Positions 51,517 through 59,166 of a stretch of 64,000 nucleotides of DNA are shown here, piece after piece. Origin of the DNA: Arthrobacter sp. SX1312 (GTDB lineage: Bacteria > Actinomycetota > Actinomycetes > Actinomycetales > Micrococcaceae); contig NZ_PJIM01000002.1 in assembly GCF_002929295.1 (NCBI RefSeq), positions 702,191-766,190 of the forward strand. The letters are read 5' to 3'. A program made the translations under genes and the position numbers. The notes beneath the pieces were generated by a model. It was given only the letters and a program-made list of their open reading frames with translations. It was not told where the DNA came from and made no database searches. How positions within the stretch are numbered: the stretch's first letter is position 1; each line of letters starts with the position of its first letter.

Positions 51517-52554
51517 TCAGGGGGTCAGCGCGGCGACGATGTCGGCCGCGGAGCCCTGCCGGATGTGCCGGTACCCGGTCCCGGCCCAGAGGTGGAGTGC
51601 CTGCACATCGTTGCGCACTGCTGCGGCTGCGCGCAGGGGGGAGGTCATGTGGTGGATGTGGGGGTAGGCGTGGGCGGTGGTCGGGTGGTCGTCCATGAAG
51701 CGGTTGCGCAGGCTCCGTGCCGGTCGTCCGGTGAACGCGCGCGTGACCGACGTCTCCGTGAACTGCGGGTCCCTCAGTGCCGAGCGGTGCGCGGGGGTTG
51801 TTCCTGCCTCGTCGGCCAGCAGCAGAGCCGTTCCCACGTGGACGGCAGCAGCCCCGGCACCGAGGATCTCTGTGGCGAGGTGCCGTGTGCTGATGCCCCC
51901 GCCTGCTATCAGGGGCAGATCGGTCATGGTCCTGATGGTGGCGAGAAGTTCGGTCAGCGGATGGGTACCGGGTTCGGCGGCAGGATCGAAGGTCGCGCGA
52001 TGGCCTCCGGCTCCGGGTCCCTGCACCACGAGGACCTGGGCGCCGTTGCCTGCAGCGGTGCGTGCTTCAGCAGCATCCGTGACGGTCACCGCGGTGAGGA
52101 TCCCCAGCTCGTCGAGGTCGCGCAGGATGGCGGCGGCCGGGCAGCCGAACGTGAAGGAAACCATTTCCGGCTTCGCCGCGCGCACGACGTCGAGCTTGCC
52201 CTCCCACGCATCGTCGTCCCAGCGGGGCCGTCCGAGTTCGACCCCGTGCCGGTCCGCCTCCACCTGGAGCTCCTGGCGGTATGCCTCGAGCTCCTTCCCG
52301 TCCGCGTCGTCCGCGGACACGACGAAGAGGTTCACCCCCACCGGGCCCCCGGTAAGGGTCCGGGTGGCGCTGATCTGCTGGGCGAGGTGATCCGGCGACT
52401 TGTACCCGCCGGCAAGGAACCCCAGGCCACCCGCATTGGTGACCGCTGCTACCAGCTCAGGGGTGGAGGGCCCTCCGGCCATGGGCGCGCCGATGATCGG
52501 CCGACGCAGCGAGGATAGATCAGAGGCAAGCACGAGGACCACGGTAGTGCCCAT
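51517..52554 (-). CDS. Nitronate monooxygenase / 2-nitropropane dioxygenase-like
   Basis: A 345-residue FMN-dependent TIM-barrel enzyme. Signatures: SSLRRPIIGAPMAGGPSTPE with LVAAVTNAGGLGFLAGGY, VGVNLFVV, VSFTFGCP, QVLVVQGPGAGGHRATFDPA (FMN and catalytic-His region), PLIAGGGISTRHLATEILGA and GAAAVHVGTALLLADEA. It oxidises propionate 3-nitronate or similar alkyl nitronates as a detoxification. The ATG at 52554 is one of several possible starts (GTG 52569 upstream, GTG codons downstream); none has a good Shine-Dalgarno. Divergent from the glucose dehydrogenase-type gene. Confidence 0.85.
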   Translation of the reverse strand: MGTTVVLVLASDLSSLRRPIIGAPMAGGPSTPELVAAVTNAGGLGFLAGGYKSPDHLAQQISATRTLTGGPVGVNLFVVSADDADGKELEAYRQELQVEADRHGVELGRPRWDDDAWEGKLDVVRAAKPEMVSFTFGCPAAAILRDLDELGILTAVTVTDAAEARTAAGNGAQVLVVQGPGAGGHRATFDPAAEPGTHPLTELLATIRTMTDLPLIAGGGISTRHLATEILGAGAAAVHVGTALLLADEAGTTPAHRSALRDPQFTETSVTRAFTGRPARSLRNRFMDDHPTTAHAYPHIHHMTSPLRAAAAVRNDVQALHLWAGTGYRHIRQGSAADIVAALTP

Positions 52555-52723
52555 CGTCGGCAGGAGCACCCGCCACCGGCGCGGGACGGTTCCTTGCCTC
52601 GAGCATCGCTGCAGGCGCCCCTGTCAAGATGTCTCCTGTCGCTTCATCCGCCTGCGCTTCCGCCACCGACTTTCGGATGATAGGGATCGGCACCTGCCGG
52701 CAGACCAGCGGAAGGAGAAGAGC

Positions 52724-53776
52724 GTGCGTGCGTTGACGGTCACCCCCGGGGTGGCGGACTCACTGGAGCTGCGTGACATTGCCGCGCCGCCCCCCGAGGA
52801 GGGCGACGTGCTCGTCGACACGTTGTCGGTGGGGTTGTGCGGAACCGATTCCGAGATCGTCGCCGGCGACTTCGGTGTCGCTCCTCCGGGACAGGACCAC
52901 CTGGTGTTGGGGCATGAGAATCTGGGCCGGGTTGCTGAGGCCCCTGCCGGCTCGGATCTGGCGCCGGGCGATATCGTGGTCGGCATCGTCCGAAGGCCTG
53001 ACCCGGTTCCGTGTGGGGCGTGCGCCGCGGGCGAGTGGGACATGTGCCTGAACGGCCGCTATGCAGAACATGGCATCAAGGAACTCGACGGGTTCGCCCG
53101 CCAGCAGTGGCGGGGCCAGGCGGACGCCCTGGTGAAGCTGGACCCCGCCCTGCAGCGGGTCGGTGTGCTCCTGGAACCGACGACCGTCGTCTGCAAGGCG
53201 TGGGAGCAGATCGAGCGGATCGGCCAGAGGGCCTACTTCGCGCCGGAAACCGTTGCTGTGACCGGAGCGGGTCCCGTCGGCCTCCTGGCAGCGCTTCTCG
53301 GTATCCAGCGCGGACTGGAAGTACACGTGTACGACCTCATCACGGAGGGGCCGAAGCCCGGACTGGTGCGCGACCTCGGCGCCGTCTATCACACGGACTC
53401 GTTGCAGGACTCGCAGGTGCGTCCCGATGTCATCATCGAATGCACCGGCGTCGCCCCGGTCATCCTCGAGGCCATCACCGGGGGAGGGCAGAATTCGATC
53501 ACCTGTCTGACCGGGATCTCCGGGGTCGGCGGGAAGACCCCCACGGACATCGGCGATCTCAACCGCACCACTGTCCTCCAGAACGAGGTCATCTTCGGTA
53601 CCGTCAACGCGAACAAGCGGCACTACACGTCAGCGGCCGCAGCTCTCGCAGCAGCCGACGAGTCCTGGCTGGAGCGGATGATCACGCGACGGGTGAGGAT
53701 CGACGACTTCCGGGACGCCTTCGAGCAGCACGACGACGACGTCAAGGTCGTCCTGGATTTCCAGGACCCGACGTAA
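52724..53776 (+). CDS. Zinc-dependent glucose 1-dehydrogenase-type enzyme
   Basis: A 350-residue medium-chain dehydrogenase close to archaeal glucose dehydrogenase. Catalytic-zinc Cys and neighbours in SVGLCGTDSEIVAGDFGVAP, LGHENLGRV (His-Glu), a structural-site region reduced to CGACAAGEWDMCLNGRYAEH, GIKELDGFARQQWRGQADAL typical of this subgroup, and cofactor motif VTGAGPVGLLAALLGIQRGL. It would oxidise aldoses with NAD(P). GTG 52724 follows GAAGGAG. The 3' end overlaps the convergent small membrane protein gene by 35 bp. Confidence 0.85.
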   Translation: MRALTVTPGVADSLELRDIAAPPPEEGDVLVDTLSVGLCGTDSEIVAGDFGVAPPGQDHLVLGHENLGRVAEAPAGSDLAPGDIVVGIVRRPDPVPCGACAAGEWDMCLNGRYAEHGIKELDGFARQQWRGQADALVKLDPALQRVGVLLEPTTVVCKAWEQIERIGQRAYFAPETVAVTGAGPVGLLAALLGIQRGLEVHVYDLITEGPKPGLVRDLGAVYHTDSLQDSQVRPDVIIECTGVAPVILEAITGGGQNSITCLTGISGVGGKTPTDIGDLNRTTVLQNEVIFGTVNANKRHYTSAAAALAAADESWLERMITRRVRIDDFRDAFEQHDDDVKVVLDFQDPT

Positions 53777-54176
53777 CCCCCGTACGGGGTGCGCGGGCCG
53801 CACGCAGCAGCGTGACCGCGAGGGTCCCCGCCACCGGCGTCCACACCAGCCGTTCGATCCGGGACCGCGACGCGAGGTTCATCGCCGTGCCGACCATCAT
53901 GAGTCCGGACGCCGCCGTGAGGATCCGGCGCCGCGCCGTCGGGCCCGGGCCCCTGCCGAGGGTGACCTGGACCAGCGCGGCGTACACCAGCGTGGACAGG
54001 GCGCTCGATGCCCGGTACTTCGCCGGCAGTACACCCCGGTGGGCGCCCCCGTAGGCCGCTTCTCCCCACGGCGCGCCTGCGGCGAGTGCGGCCTGGAAGC
54101 CGCCGACGACGGCGAGGAGGGCGGCGGGGAGGTCGACCGGCCCCTGCGGGGCGCGGCGGAACGGACGTCGGGTCAT
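53742..54176 (-). CDS. Small membrane protein of unknown function
   Basis: A 144-residue protein with about four hydrophobic segments (DLPAALLAVVGGFQAALAAG; ALSTLVYAALVQVTLG; ILTAASGLMMVGTAMNLASR; VWTPVAGTLAVTLLRAARA). The N-terminus is basic (MTRRPFRRAPQG), as for inside-positive membrane topology. No family recognised with certainty; actinobacterial genomes carry many proteins of this shape. It overlaps the glucose dehydrogenase gene tail-to-tail and is divergent from the ClgR-like gene. Confidence 0.6.
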   Translation of the reverse strand: MTRRPFRRAPQGPVDLPAALLAVVGGFQAALAAGAPWGEAAYGGAHRGVLPAKYRASSALSTLVYAALVQVTLGRGPGPTARRRILTAASGLMMVGTAMNLASRSRIERLVWTPVAGTLAVTLLRAARAPRTGVTSGPGNPGRP

Positions 54177-54234
54177 GCTCGGATCGTAGCGAATGCGGCC
54201 ACGCCAGGGAATCGTTCGCGAGGAAGCTGCGATC

Positions 54235-54292
54235 GGGGGCCGCTCCGCTCTGAGCAGAGCGGCCCCCATAGAGCTCCTCGCCGGACTACAGT
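54235..54292 (+). promoter_or_regulatory. Hairpin and leaderless promoter before the ClgR-like gene
   Basis: GGGGGCCGCTC (54235-54245) and GAGCGGCCCCC (54257-54267) form a perfect 11-bp inverted repeat in a divergent gap, where a terminator would serve no gene. TACAGT (54287-54292) lies 8 bases before the ATG at 54301, giving a probable leaderless transcript. The repeat may be an operator. Confidence 0.45.
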
Positions 54293-54300
54293 CGGGCTGC

Positions 54301-54681
54301 ATGGGCGAGATTCTGTACTTTCCGTCACCTGCATCCACCGGACGACCGCGGGAGGTCCCGCCCCGGGAGGAACGCCGCCCGGCCGGTCCTCCGCGCACCC
54401 CGGGAACCGGCCGGGAGCGCGAACCGCTCCTGCGGGAGGCCTACGGCGACGTGCTGCGCGACCTCCGCCTGGACCGGGGCGAGCGGCTCACGGACGTCGC
54501 AGGCCGTGCAGCCATCTCGCCGCAGTACCTCTCCGAGATCGAACGCGGACGCAAGGACGCCTCGTCGGAGATCCTCGCCGCCATCGCCCGCTCGCTCGGC
54601 GTGACGGTCCGGACCCTGAGTTCCCATGCCACCGCCCGCATGGCCCAGGGCGGTTCGTCGCAGGTCCACCTCGCCGCCTGA
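54301..54681 (+). CDS. ClgR/PopR-like XRE regulator
   Basis: A 126-residue regulator. After a ~40-residue Pro/Arg-rich tail comes an XRE HTH of the ClgR kind: LREAYGDVLRDLRLDRGERL, TDVAGRAAISPQYLSEIERG with RKDASSEILAAIARSLGV. The YLSEIERGRKDASSEIL block is the hallmark of ClgR and PopR, activators of clpP operons in actinobacteria. It ends 6 bp from the convergent clpP pair. The C-terminus (HATARMAQGGSSQVHLAA) ends in hydrophobic Ala residues, as in PopR/ClgR proteins that are themselves degraded by Clp (inference). Confidence 0.78.
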   Translation: MGEILYFPSPASTGRPREVPPREERRPAGPPRTPGTGREREPLLREAYGDVLRDLRLDRGERLTDVAGRAAISPQYLSEIERGRKDASSEILAAIARSLGVTVRTLSSHATARMAQGGSSQVHLAA

Positions 54682-54687
54682 GCGTCC

Positions 54688-55299
54688 CTATCCCGGCAGG
54701 TCGGTCTTCCGGTACTCCACCACGGTGTCGACCACCCCGTAGTCCACCGCCTGCCGGGCGTCGAGGACGAGGTTCCGGTCCGTGTCCCGCTGGATGTCCT
54801 CCACCGACTTCCCCGTGTGCCGGGCGAGGAGCTCGTCCAGCAGCGCCGTGATCCGCTCCACCTCGTCGGCCTCGAGGATGAGGTCCGGGATGGTGCCCCT
54901 GCCCGTGTCGACCGTCGGCTGGTGCAGCACCACGCGTCCGCGCGGCAGGATGGAGCGCGCACCGCGCTCACCCCCGGCGAGCAGCACCGCCGCGGTGAAG
55001 GTCGCCTGCCCGATGCACGTGGTGCGGACCGGGGACGTGACGTACTGCATGGCGTCGTACACGGCGAGCATGGCGCTGATGGACCCGCCCGGCGAGTTGA
55101 TGTAGAGGTCGATCGGCAGCGACGAGCCGACGGACTCCAGATGGAGCAGCTGCGCGATGAGCGAGTTGGCCACGCCGTCGTCCAGCGGCGTGCCGAGGTA
55201 GATAATGCGCTCCGTGAGCAGGCTGCTGAAGATGTCGAGCGTCTGCTGCGACCCGTTGCCGTGGTGCACGGTGACATAGGGGATGGTGTAGCTGCTCAT
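54688..55299 (-). CDS. Catalytically degenerate ClpP paralogue (ClpR-like)
   Basis: A 203-residue ClpP-fold subunit with the oxyanion region LYINSPGGSISAMLAVYDAM (65-84) intact. At the nucleophile block, GQAASMGAFLL of E. coli ClpP reads GQATFTAAVLL here, putting Phe101 in place of the catalytic Ser. The catalytic His126 is kept (RVVLHQP). The acid block ERDTERDRF reads QRDTDRNLV, putting Asn176 in place of the catalytic Asp. Two of three triad residues are therefore lost. The start overlaps the stop of the intact ClpP gene by 4 bp, so both are made together and probably assemble in one mixed barrel. Confidence 0.85.
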   Translation of the reverse strand: MSSYTIPYVTVHHGNGSQQTLDIFSSLLTERIIYLGTPLDDGVANSLIAQLLHLESVGSSLPIDLYINSPGGSISAMLAVYDAMQYVTSPVRTTCIGQATFTAAVLLAGGERGARSILPRGRVVLHQPTVDTGRGTIPDLILEADEVERITALLDELLARHTGKSVEDIQRDTDRNLVLDARQAVDYGVVDTVVEYRKTDLPG

Positions 55300-55910
55300 C
55301 GCACGCCTCCCAGGCTGACGGCGGGGCGTCGGCCCGGCCGGATGTCGTCGACGTGGTCGATGATCCTGTCCACGAACCCGTACGCCCGGGCCTCGGCTGC
55401 GGTGAACCAGCGGTCCCGCAGGGAATCGGCCGTGACGCGCTCGATCGGCTGGCCGGTGTCCGCGGCGATGAGCCCGAGCACGGTGTCCCGCGTGTGCCGA
55501 AGGTCTTCCGCCTGGATGGCGATGTCCATCGCGGTGCCGCCGATTCCTCCCGAGCCCTGATGCAGCAGGACCCGCGCGTGGGGCAGGGCGAACCGTTTGC
55601 CGTGCGTGCCGGAGCTGAGGAGGAACTGTCCGGCACTCAGGGCCAGGCCGAGGACCACGGTGGAGACCTCGTTCGGGATGAGGCGCATGACGTCGCGGAT
55701 GGCGAGCATCGCGGGCACGGATCCGCCGGGGGAGTTGATCCACAGGCTGATGTCGCGCTGAGGATCCTCGGCGGAGAGGAGCATCAGCTGCGTACACAGC
55801 CGGTTGCCGCCCTCCTGGTCCAGTTCGGTGCCGAGCAGCAGAATCCGGTGGCTCATGAGCTGCTGGGTCAGGGTGTCGTCGAGGGATGGTGATCTGCGTT
55901 CGTCGGTCAT
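55296..55910 (-). CDS. ATP-dependent Clp protease proteolytic subunit, second copy
   Basis: A 204-residue ClpP with an intact triad: Ser92 in GLALSAGQFLLSSG, His117 in HARVLLHQGSGG, and Asp166 in SLRDRWFTAAEA; the oxyanion loop is SLWINSPGGSVPAMLAI. It forms an operon with the degenerate ClpP downstream, next to a ClgR/PopR-like regulator, like the clpP3-clpP4 pair of Streptomyces. The housekeeping clpP1P2 with clpX would be elsewhere. No Clp ATPase gene is present here, so it must borrow ClpX or ClpC. Confidence 0.88.
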   Translation of the reverse strand: MTDERRSPSLDDTLTQQLMSHRILLLGTELDQEGGNRLCTQLMLLSAEDPQRDISLWINSPGGSVPAMLAIRDVMRLIPNEVSTVVLGLALSAGQFLLSSGTHGKRFALPHARVLLHQGSGGIGGTAMDIAIQAEDLRHTRDTVLGLIAADTGQPIERVTADSLRDRWFTAAEARAYGFVDRIIDHVDDIRPGRRPAVSLGGVR

Positions 55911-56087
55911 GGCCCCACCCTCGTCCCGCCGCCGTGCCCGGGCAATGGCACGCTGCCGCAGGCAGATCTGCTGTGGGCTGCGCGGCCCGGAGCTTCACCG
56001 CCGGCCTCCCCATGAAGGGCCGGCAGGGGTACAGTGTCGCCACGTCCGCAGCGACGTTCCTCGGCGGACCCGATCCTGGAGGCGATG

Positions 56088-57572
56088 ATGGACCCCGTCA
56101 CTGTCGACGCCCAACCCCTGACCATCGAGGACCTCCTGGCCGCCGTCGAGGGTGCAGAACTGAGGCTCGGCGAGGCGGCGCGAGCGCGGATCGCGGCGGG
56201 CCGGGTGCTGATCGACGAGGCGATCGCGTCAGGCATCCCGGTCTACGGGCTCTCCACGAATGTCGGGCACGGCAAGGACCAGCGCGTCCGTCGCGAGGAA
56301 CTCCAACGGCAGCAGCGGATGCTCGTGGACACCCACGGAGGAGCGTTCGGGCCGCCGCTCGCACAGGACGTCGTCCGGGCGGCCATCGTCGTGCGGATCA
56401 ACGGCATGGCGAGAGGGGGCTCCGGGGCGAGCCTCGCGGCAGCCGGCACCCTGGTGTCCATGCTCAACGCCGGGGTGCATCCGGTCCTGCCCGGAACCGG
56501 CTCCATCGGGGCCGCGGACATCGGCCACATGGCGGGTATCGCGCAGGTGGCCGTCGGCGCCGGCCTTGCCCGGTACGACGGCGTGACCCTCCCGGGCGGG
56601 GAGGCGCTGCGCCGTGCCGGGATCCCGCCGCTGCGCCTCGAGGGGAAGGACGGCCTCGCCCTGATCTCCTCCAACGGGGTCTCCGTGGGGCACGGCGCCA
56701 TCGTGACCGCCCACGCCGCCCGGGTCGCCGACGCCGCCGATGAAGCCGCCGCCCTGTCCCTCGAGGCGACGGGCGGCAATCCGTCCATCGTCCTGCCCGC
56801 GGTCGGCCGCGCCAAGCCCTACCCCGGGCAGATCGCCGCCGCGGTGCACCTTCTGGGCCTGCTCCAGGGCAGCCGGCTGCTGGACGCTGCAGGACCACGG
56901 TCCGTCCAGGATGCACTGTCGTTCCGGGTGGTCCCCCAGGTCCACGGGGCCCTGCGGGAGTTCCTGGCGGCCACGCGCCGGTCGGTGGAGGTCGAACTGA
57001 ACTCCGCGAGTGACAACCCTCTGGCCGACGTCACCTCGGGCACCATGATCAGCAACGGCAATTTCCATCCCATCGTGATGGCCGTGTCCTTCGACGCCCT
57101 GCGCGTGGCCCTCGTCCATGTGGGGCAGCTCAGCGAGCGGCGCATGAGCCACCTGTGGGACGCCGTCATGGGATCTCTGGAACGGGGGACTCCACCTCCG
57201 GCGATGGGCCCGGCGTCACTGCCCGGCGTCCAGCTCCGGTACGCCGCGTCGGCCTGCTTCACGGCCCTCCGTCTTCTGGCGGCCCCCGCGACACTCAATT
57301 CGACCGTCCTGGATCTGGGCGTCGAGGATCATGCCACGGGGGCTGTCCTCGGTGTCAGGAAGACGGAGGAGGCCCTGGGACTGCTCTCGGATCTCCTCGC
57401 GATCGAAGTGCTGCTGGCGGTCGACGTGCTCGACCTGTCGTCCCCCACCCGGCTGGGCAGCGGGACCGCCCGGGTGGCGGCGCTGGTCCATGCGGCGGCC
57501 GCGGGTGCGGCATCTGCGGCAGACGTCCACCACAGGGTCCGGGAGCAGTATCCGGCCCCGAGCCGTCAGTAG
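56088..57572 (+). CDS. Aromatic amino acid lyase homologue lacking the MIO tripeptide
   Basis: A 494-residue protein of the histidine/phenylalanine ammonia-lyase fold. Family motifs: PVYGLSTNVGHGKD (the YG-TG-G loop with the catalytic Tyr), NGMARGGSG, LPGTGSIGAADIGHMAG, ISSNGVSVGHGA, LNSASDNPLADVTSG, and VEDHATGAVLGVRKT. At residues 142-144, where lyases have Ala-Ser-Gly that cyclises to the electrophilic MIO group, the sequence is Ala-Ala-Asp, so MIO cannot form in the usual way. GGAGG precedes the ATG at 56088. It converges on the hpa operon with a 7-bp overlap. Confidence 0.82.
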   Translation: MDPVTVDAQPLTIEDLLAAVEGAELRLGEAARARIAAGRVLIDEAIASGIPVYGLSTNVGHGKDQRVRREELQRQQRMLVDTHGGAFGPPLAQDVVRAAIVVRINGMARGGSGASLAAAGTLVSMLNAGVHPVLPGTGSIGAADIGHMAGIAQVAVGAGLARYDGVTLPGGEALRRAGIPPLRLEGKDGLALISSNGVSVGHGAIVTAHAARVADAADEAAALSLEATGGNPSIVLPAVGRAKPYPGQIAAAVHLLGLLQGSRLLDAAGPRSVQDALSFRVVPQVHGALREFLAATRRSVEVELNSASDNPLADVTSGTMISNGNFHPIVMAVSFDALRVALVHVGQLSERRMSHLWDAVMGSLERGTPPPAMGPASLPGVQLRYAASACFTALRLLAAPATLNSTVLDLGVEDHATGAVLGVRKTEEALGLLSDLLAIEVLLAVDVLDLSSPTRLGSGTARVAALVHAAAAGAASAADVHHRVREQYPAPSRQ

Positions 57573-58369
57573 CTCGCGCGGGGACCGCCGTCGGCTGCCG
57601 GGATGAAGCCGGCGGCGAGGGCCTCGGAGCCGCGGGCGAGCAGGGCGACGTCTGCCCCGACGAGGACGAACCCGGCCCCGTTGTCCAGGTACCGCCGTGC
57701 GACGGACGGGGTGAAGGCGTTGACACCCGCCGGCTTGCCGGCCCGCGTCGCGGCCGCGAGGCACTGCTCGACGGCGGCCACCACCTCGGGGTGTTCCTGC
57801 CGGCCGAGAACACCCATGGACGCCGCGAGATCGGACGGGCCGACGAAGATCGCATCGACGCCGTCGACCGCGAGGATGTCCTCCACCGCGTCAACGGCTA
57901 CCGTCGACTCGATCTGCACGGTGACACTGATCGTCGATGACGCACGCGCCAAATAGTCGGGCACCCGGTTCCAGCGGGCGGCTCGGGCGAGCGCCGACCC
58001 GACGCCGCGCACGCCCTCCGGTGGGTAGCGGGTCGCGGCGACGGCGGCCTCGGCGTCCGCGACGGAATGCACCATCGGGACCAGCAGGTTCTGCACGCCC
58101 AGGTCCAGGTACTGCTTGATGAGGACGGCGTCGTTGACGGGTGGCCGGACGAGCGTCCGCACCGGGTACCCCTGGACGGCCTGCAGCTGGGCGAGGATCG
58201 ACTCGAGGCCGTTCGGGCTGTGCTCGGCGTCCACGAGCAGCCAGTCCAGCCCCGCGCCGGCGCAGATCTCGGCGACCAGCGGGCTACCCGAGCACACCCA
58301 CATGCCCACGAGCGGGCGGTCGGCGGCGGCCAGCGCCTCGCGGAAGGAATCCCCTAGTGGACGCGGCAT
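57566..58369 (-). CDS. hpaI: 4-hydroxy-2-oxoheptanedioate aldolase (HpcH/HpaI family)
   Basis: A 267-residue class II pyruvate aldolase. Signatures: VGMWVCSGSPLVAEICAGAG with LDWLLVDAEHSPNGLESILA (conserved Asp-Glu-His), VRPPVNDAVLIKQYLDLGVQ with NLLVPMVHSVADAEAAV, RYPPEGVRGVG, VQIES (metal Glu) and IFVGPSDLAASMGV (metal Asp). It cleaves the hydrated ring-fission product to pyruvate and succinate semialdehyde, the last step of homoprotocatechuate breakdown. Overlaps hpaH by 16 bp and the convergent lyase homologue by 7 bp. Confidence 0.92.
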   Translation of the reverse strand: MPRPLGDSFREALAAADRPLVGMWVCSGSPLVAEICAGAGLDWLLVDAEHSPNGLESILAQLQAVQGYPVRTLVRPPVNDAVLIKQYLDLGVQNLLVPMVHSVADAEAAVAATRYPPEGVRGVGSALARAARWNRVPDYLARASSTISVTVQIESTVAVDAVEDILAVDGVDAIFVGPSDLAASMGVLGRQEHPEVVAAVEQCLAAATRAGKPAGVNAFTPSVARRYLDNGAGFVLVGADVALLARGSEALAAGFIPAADGGPRASY

Positions 58370-59139
58370 GTGACGGCCCCCAACGGTCCGTAGTCGGCGT
58401 GGACGGTGTCGCCCGCATGAACCCACATGGGCCGGGTGAATGATCCGGCGAGGATGATGTCGCCCGCCTTCAGGCCGTCCCCGTGGGCGGCGATCGTGTT
58501 GGCGAGCCAGTGCACGCCCGCGGCCGGGTGGTCGAGGACCCCGGCGGCCACGCCGGTCTCCTCGACCACCTGGTTCTTGTAGAGGATGGCGGACACCCAG
58601 CGGAGGTCGACGGCGTCCGGCCTCACCGGCCTGCCGCCGACGACCATGGCGCCCATCGCCGCGTTGTCGGCGATGGTGTCCACGATGGTGCGCCCCTGCA
58701 TCTCGATGCGCGAGTCGAGGATCTCGAGGGCCGGCACCACGTAGTCGGTGGCATTCAGGACGTCGAAGATCGTGCAGCCCGGCCCGACGAGATCATGCTT
58801 GAGCACGAAGGCGAGTTCCACCTCGACCCGTGGATGCGTGTAGGTGTCCCACGCTACCGAGCAGCCCGTCTCGAACACCATGTCGTCGAAGATCGCCCCG
58901 TAGTCCGGCTCCGTGATGCCCGTCGCGGCCTGCATCGCCCGTGAGGTGAGCCCGATCTTCCGCCCCACGAGCGTGCGGCCGGCGTCCTCGTTCCGCTGCC
59001 GCCACAGGCGCTGCACCGCGTAGGAGTCCTCGACGGTCATACCCGGGTAGCGGGCCGTCAGCAGCGGGACCGGGGTCCTCGTCCGGGCGGCGTCGAGGAG
59101 TTCGTCGGCGATCTGGCTGATGGTCTGCGGATCGAGCAT
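58354..59139 (-). CDS. hpaH: 2-oxo-hept-4-ene-1,7-dioate hydratase
   Basis: A 261-residue hydratase of the MhpD/HpaH family: [40 protein letters not shown] (the signature lysine and substrate loop), [34 protein letters not shown] (metal Glu pair), [20 protein letters not shown] and [14 protein letters not shown]. It hydrates the decarboxylated ring-fission product before aldol cleavage. Fifth gene of the leftward hpa operon. Confidence 0.92.
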   Translation of the reverse strand: MLDPQTISQIADELLDAARTRTPVPLLTARYPGMTVEDSYAVQRLWRQRNEDAGRTLVGRKIGLTSRAMQAATGITEPDYGAIFDDMVFETGCSVAWDTYTHPRVEVELAFVLKHDLVGPGCTIFDVLNATDYVVPALEILDSRIEMQGRTIVDTIADNAAMGAMVVGGRPVRPDAVDLRWVSAILYKNQVVEETGVAAGVLDHPAAGVHWLANTIAAHGDGLKAGDIILAGSFTRPMWVHAGDTVHADYGPLGAVTCRVH

Positions 59140-59166
59140 CGGGTTCCTTCGGTGGCGGAGCGGCGG

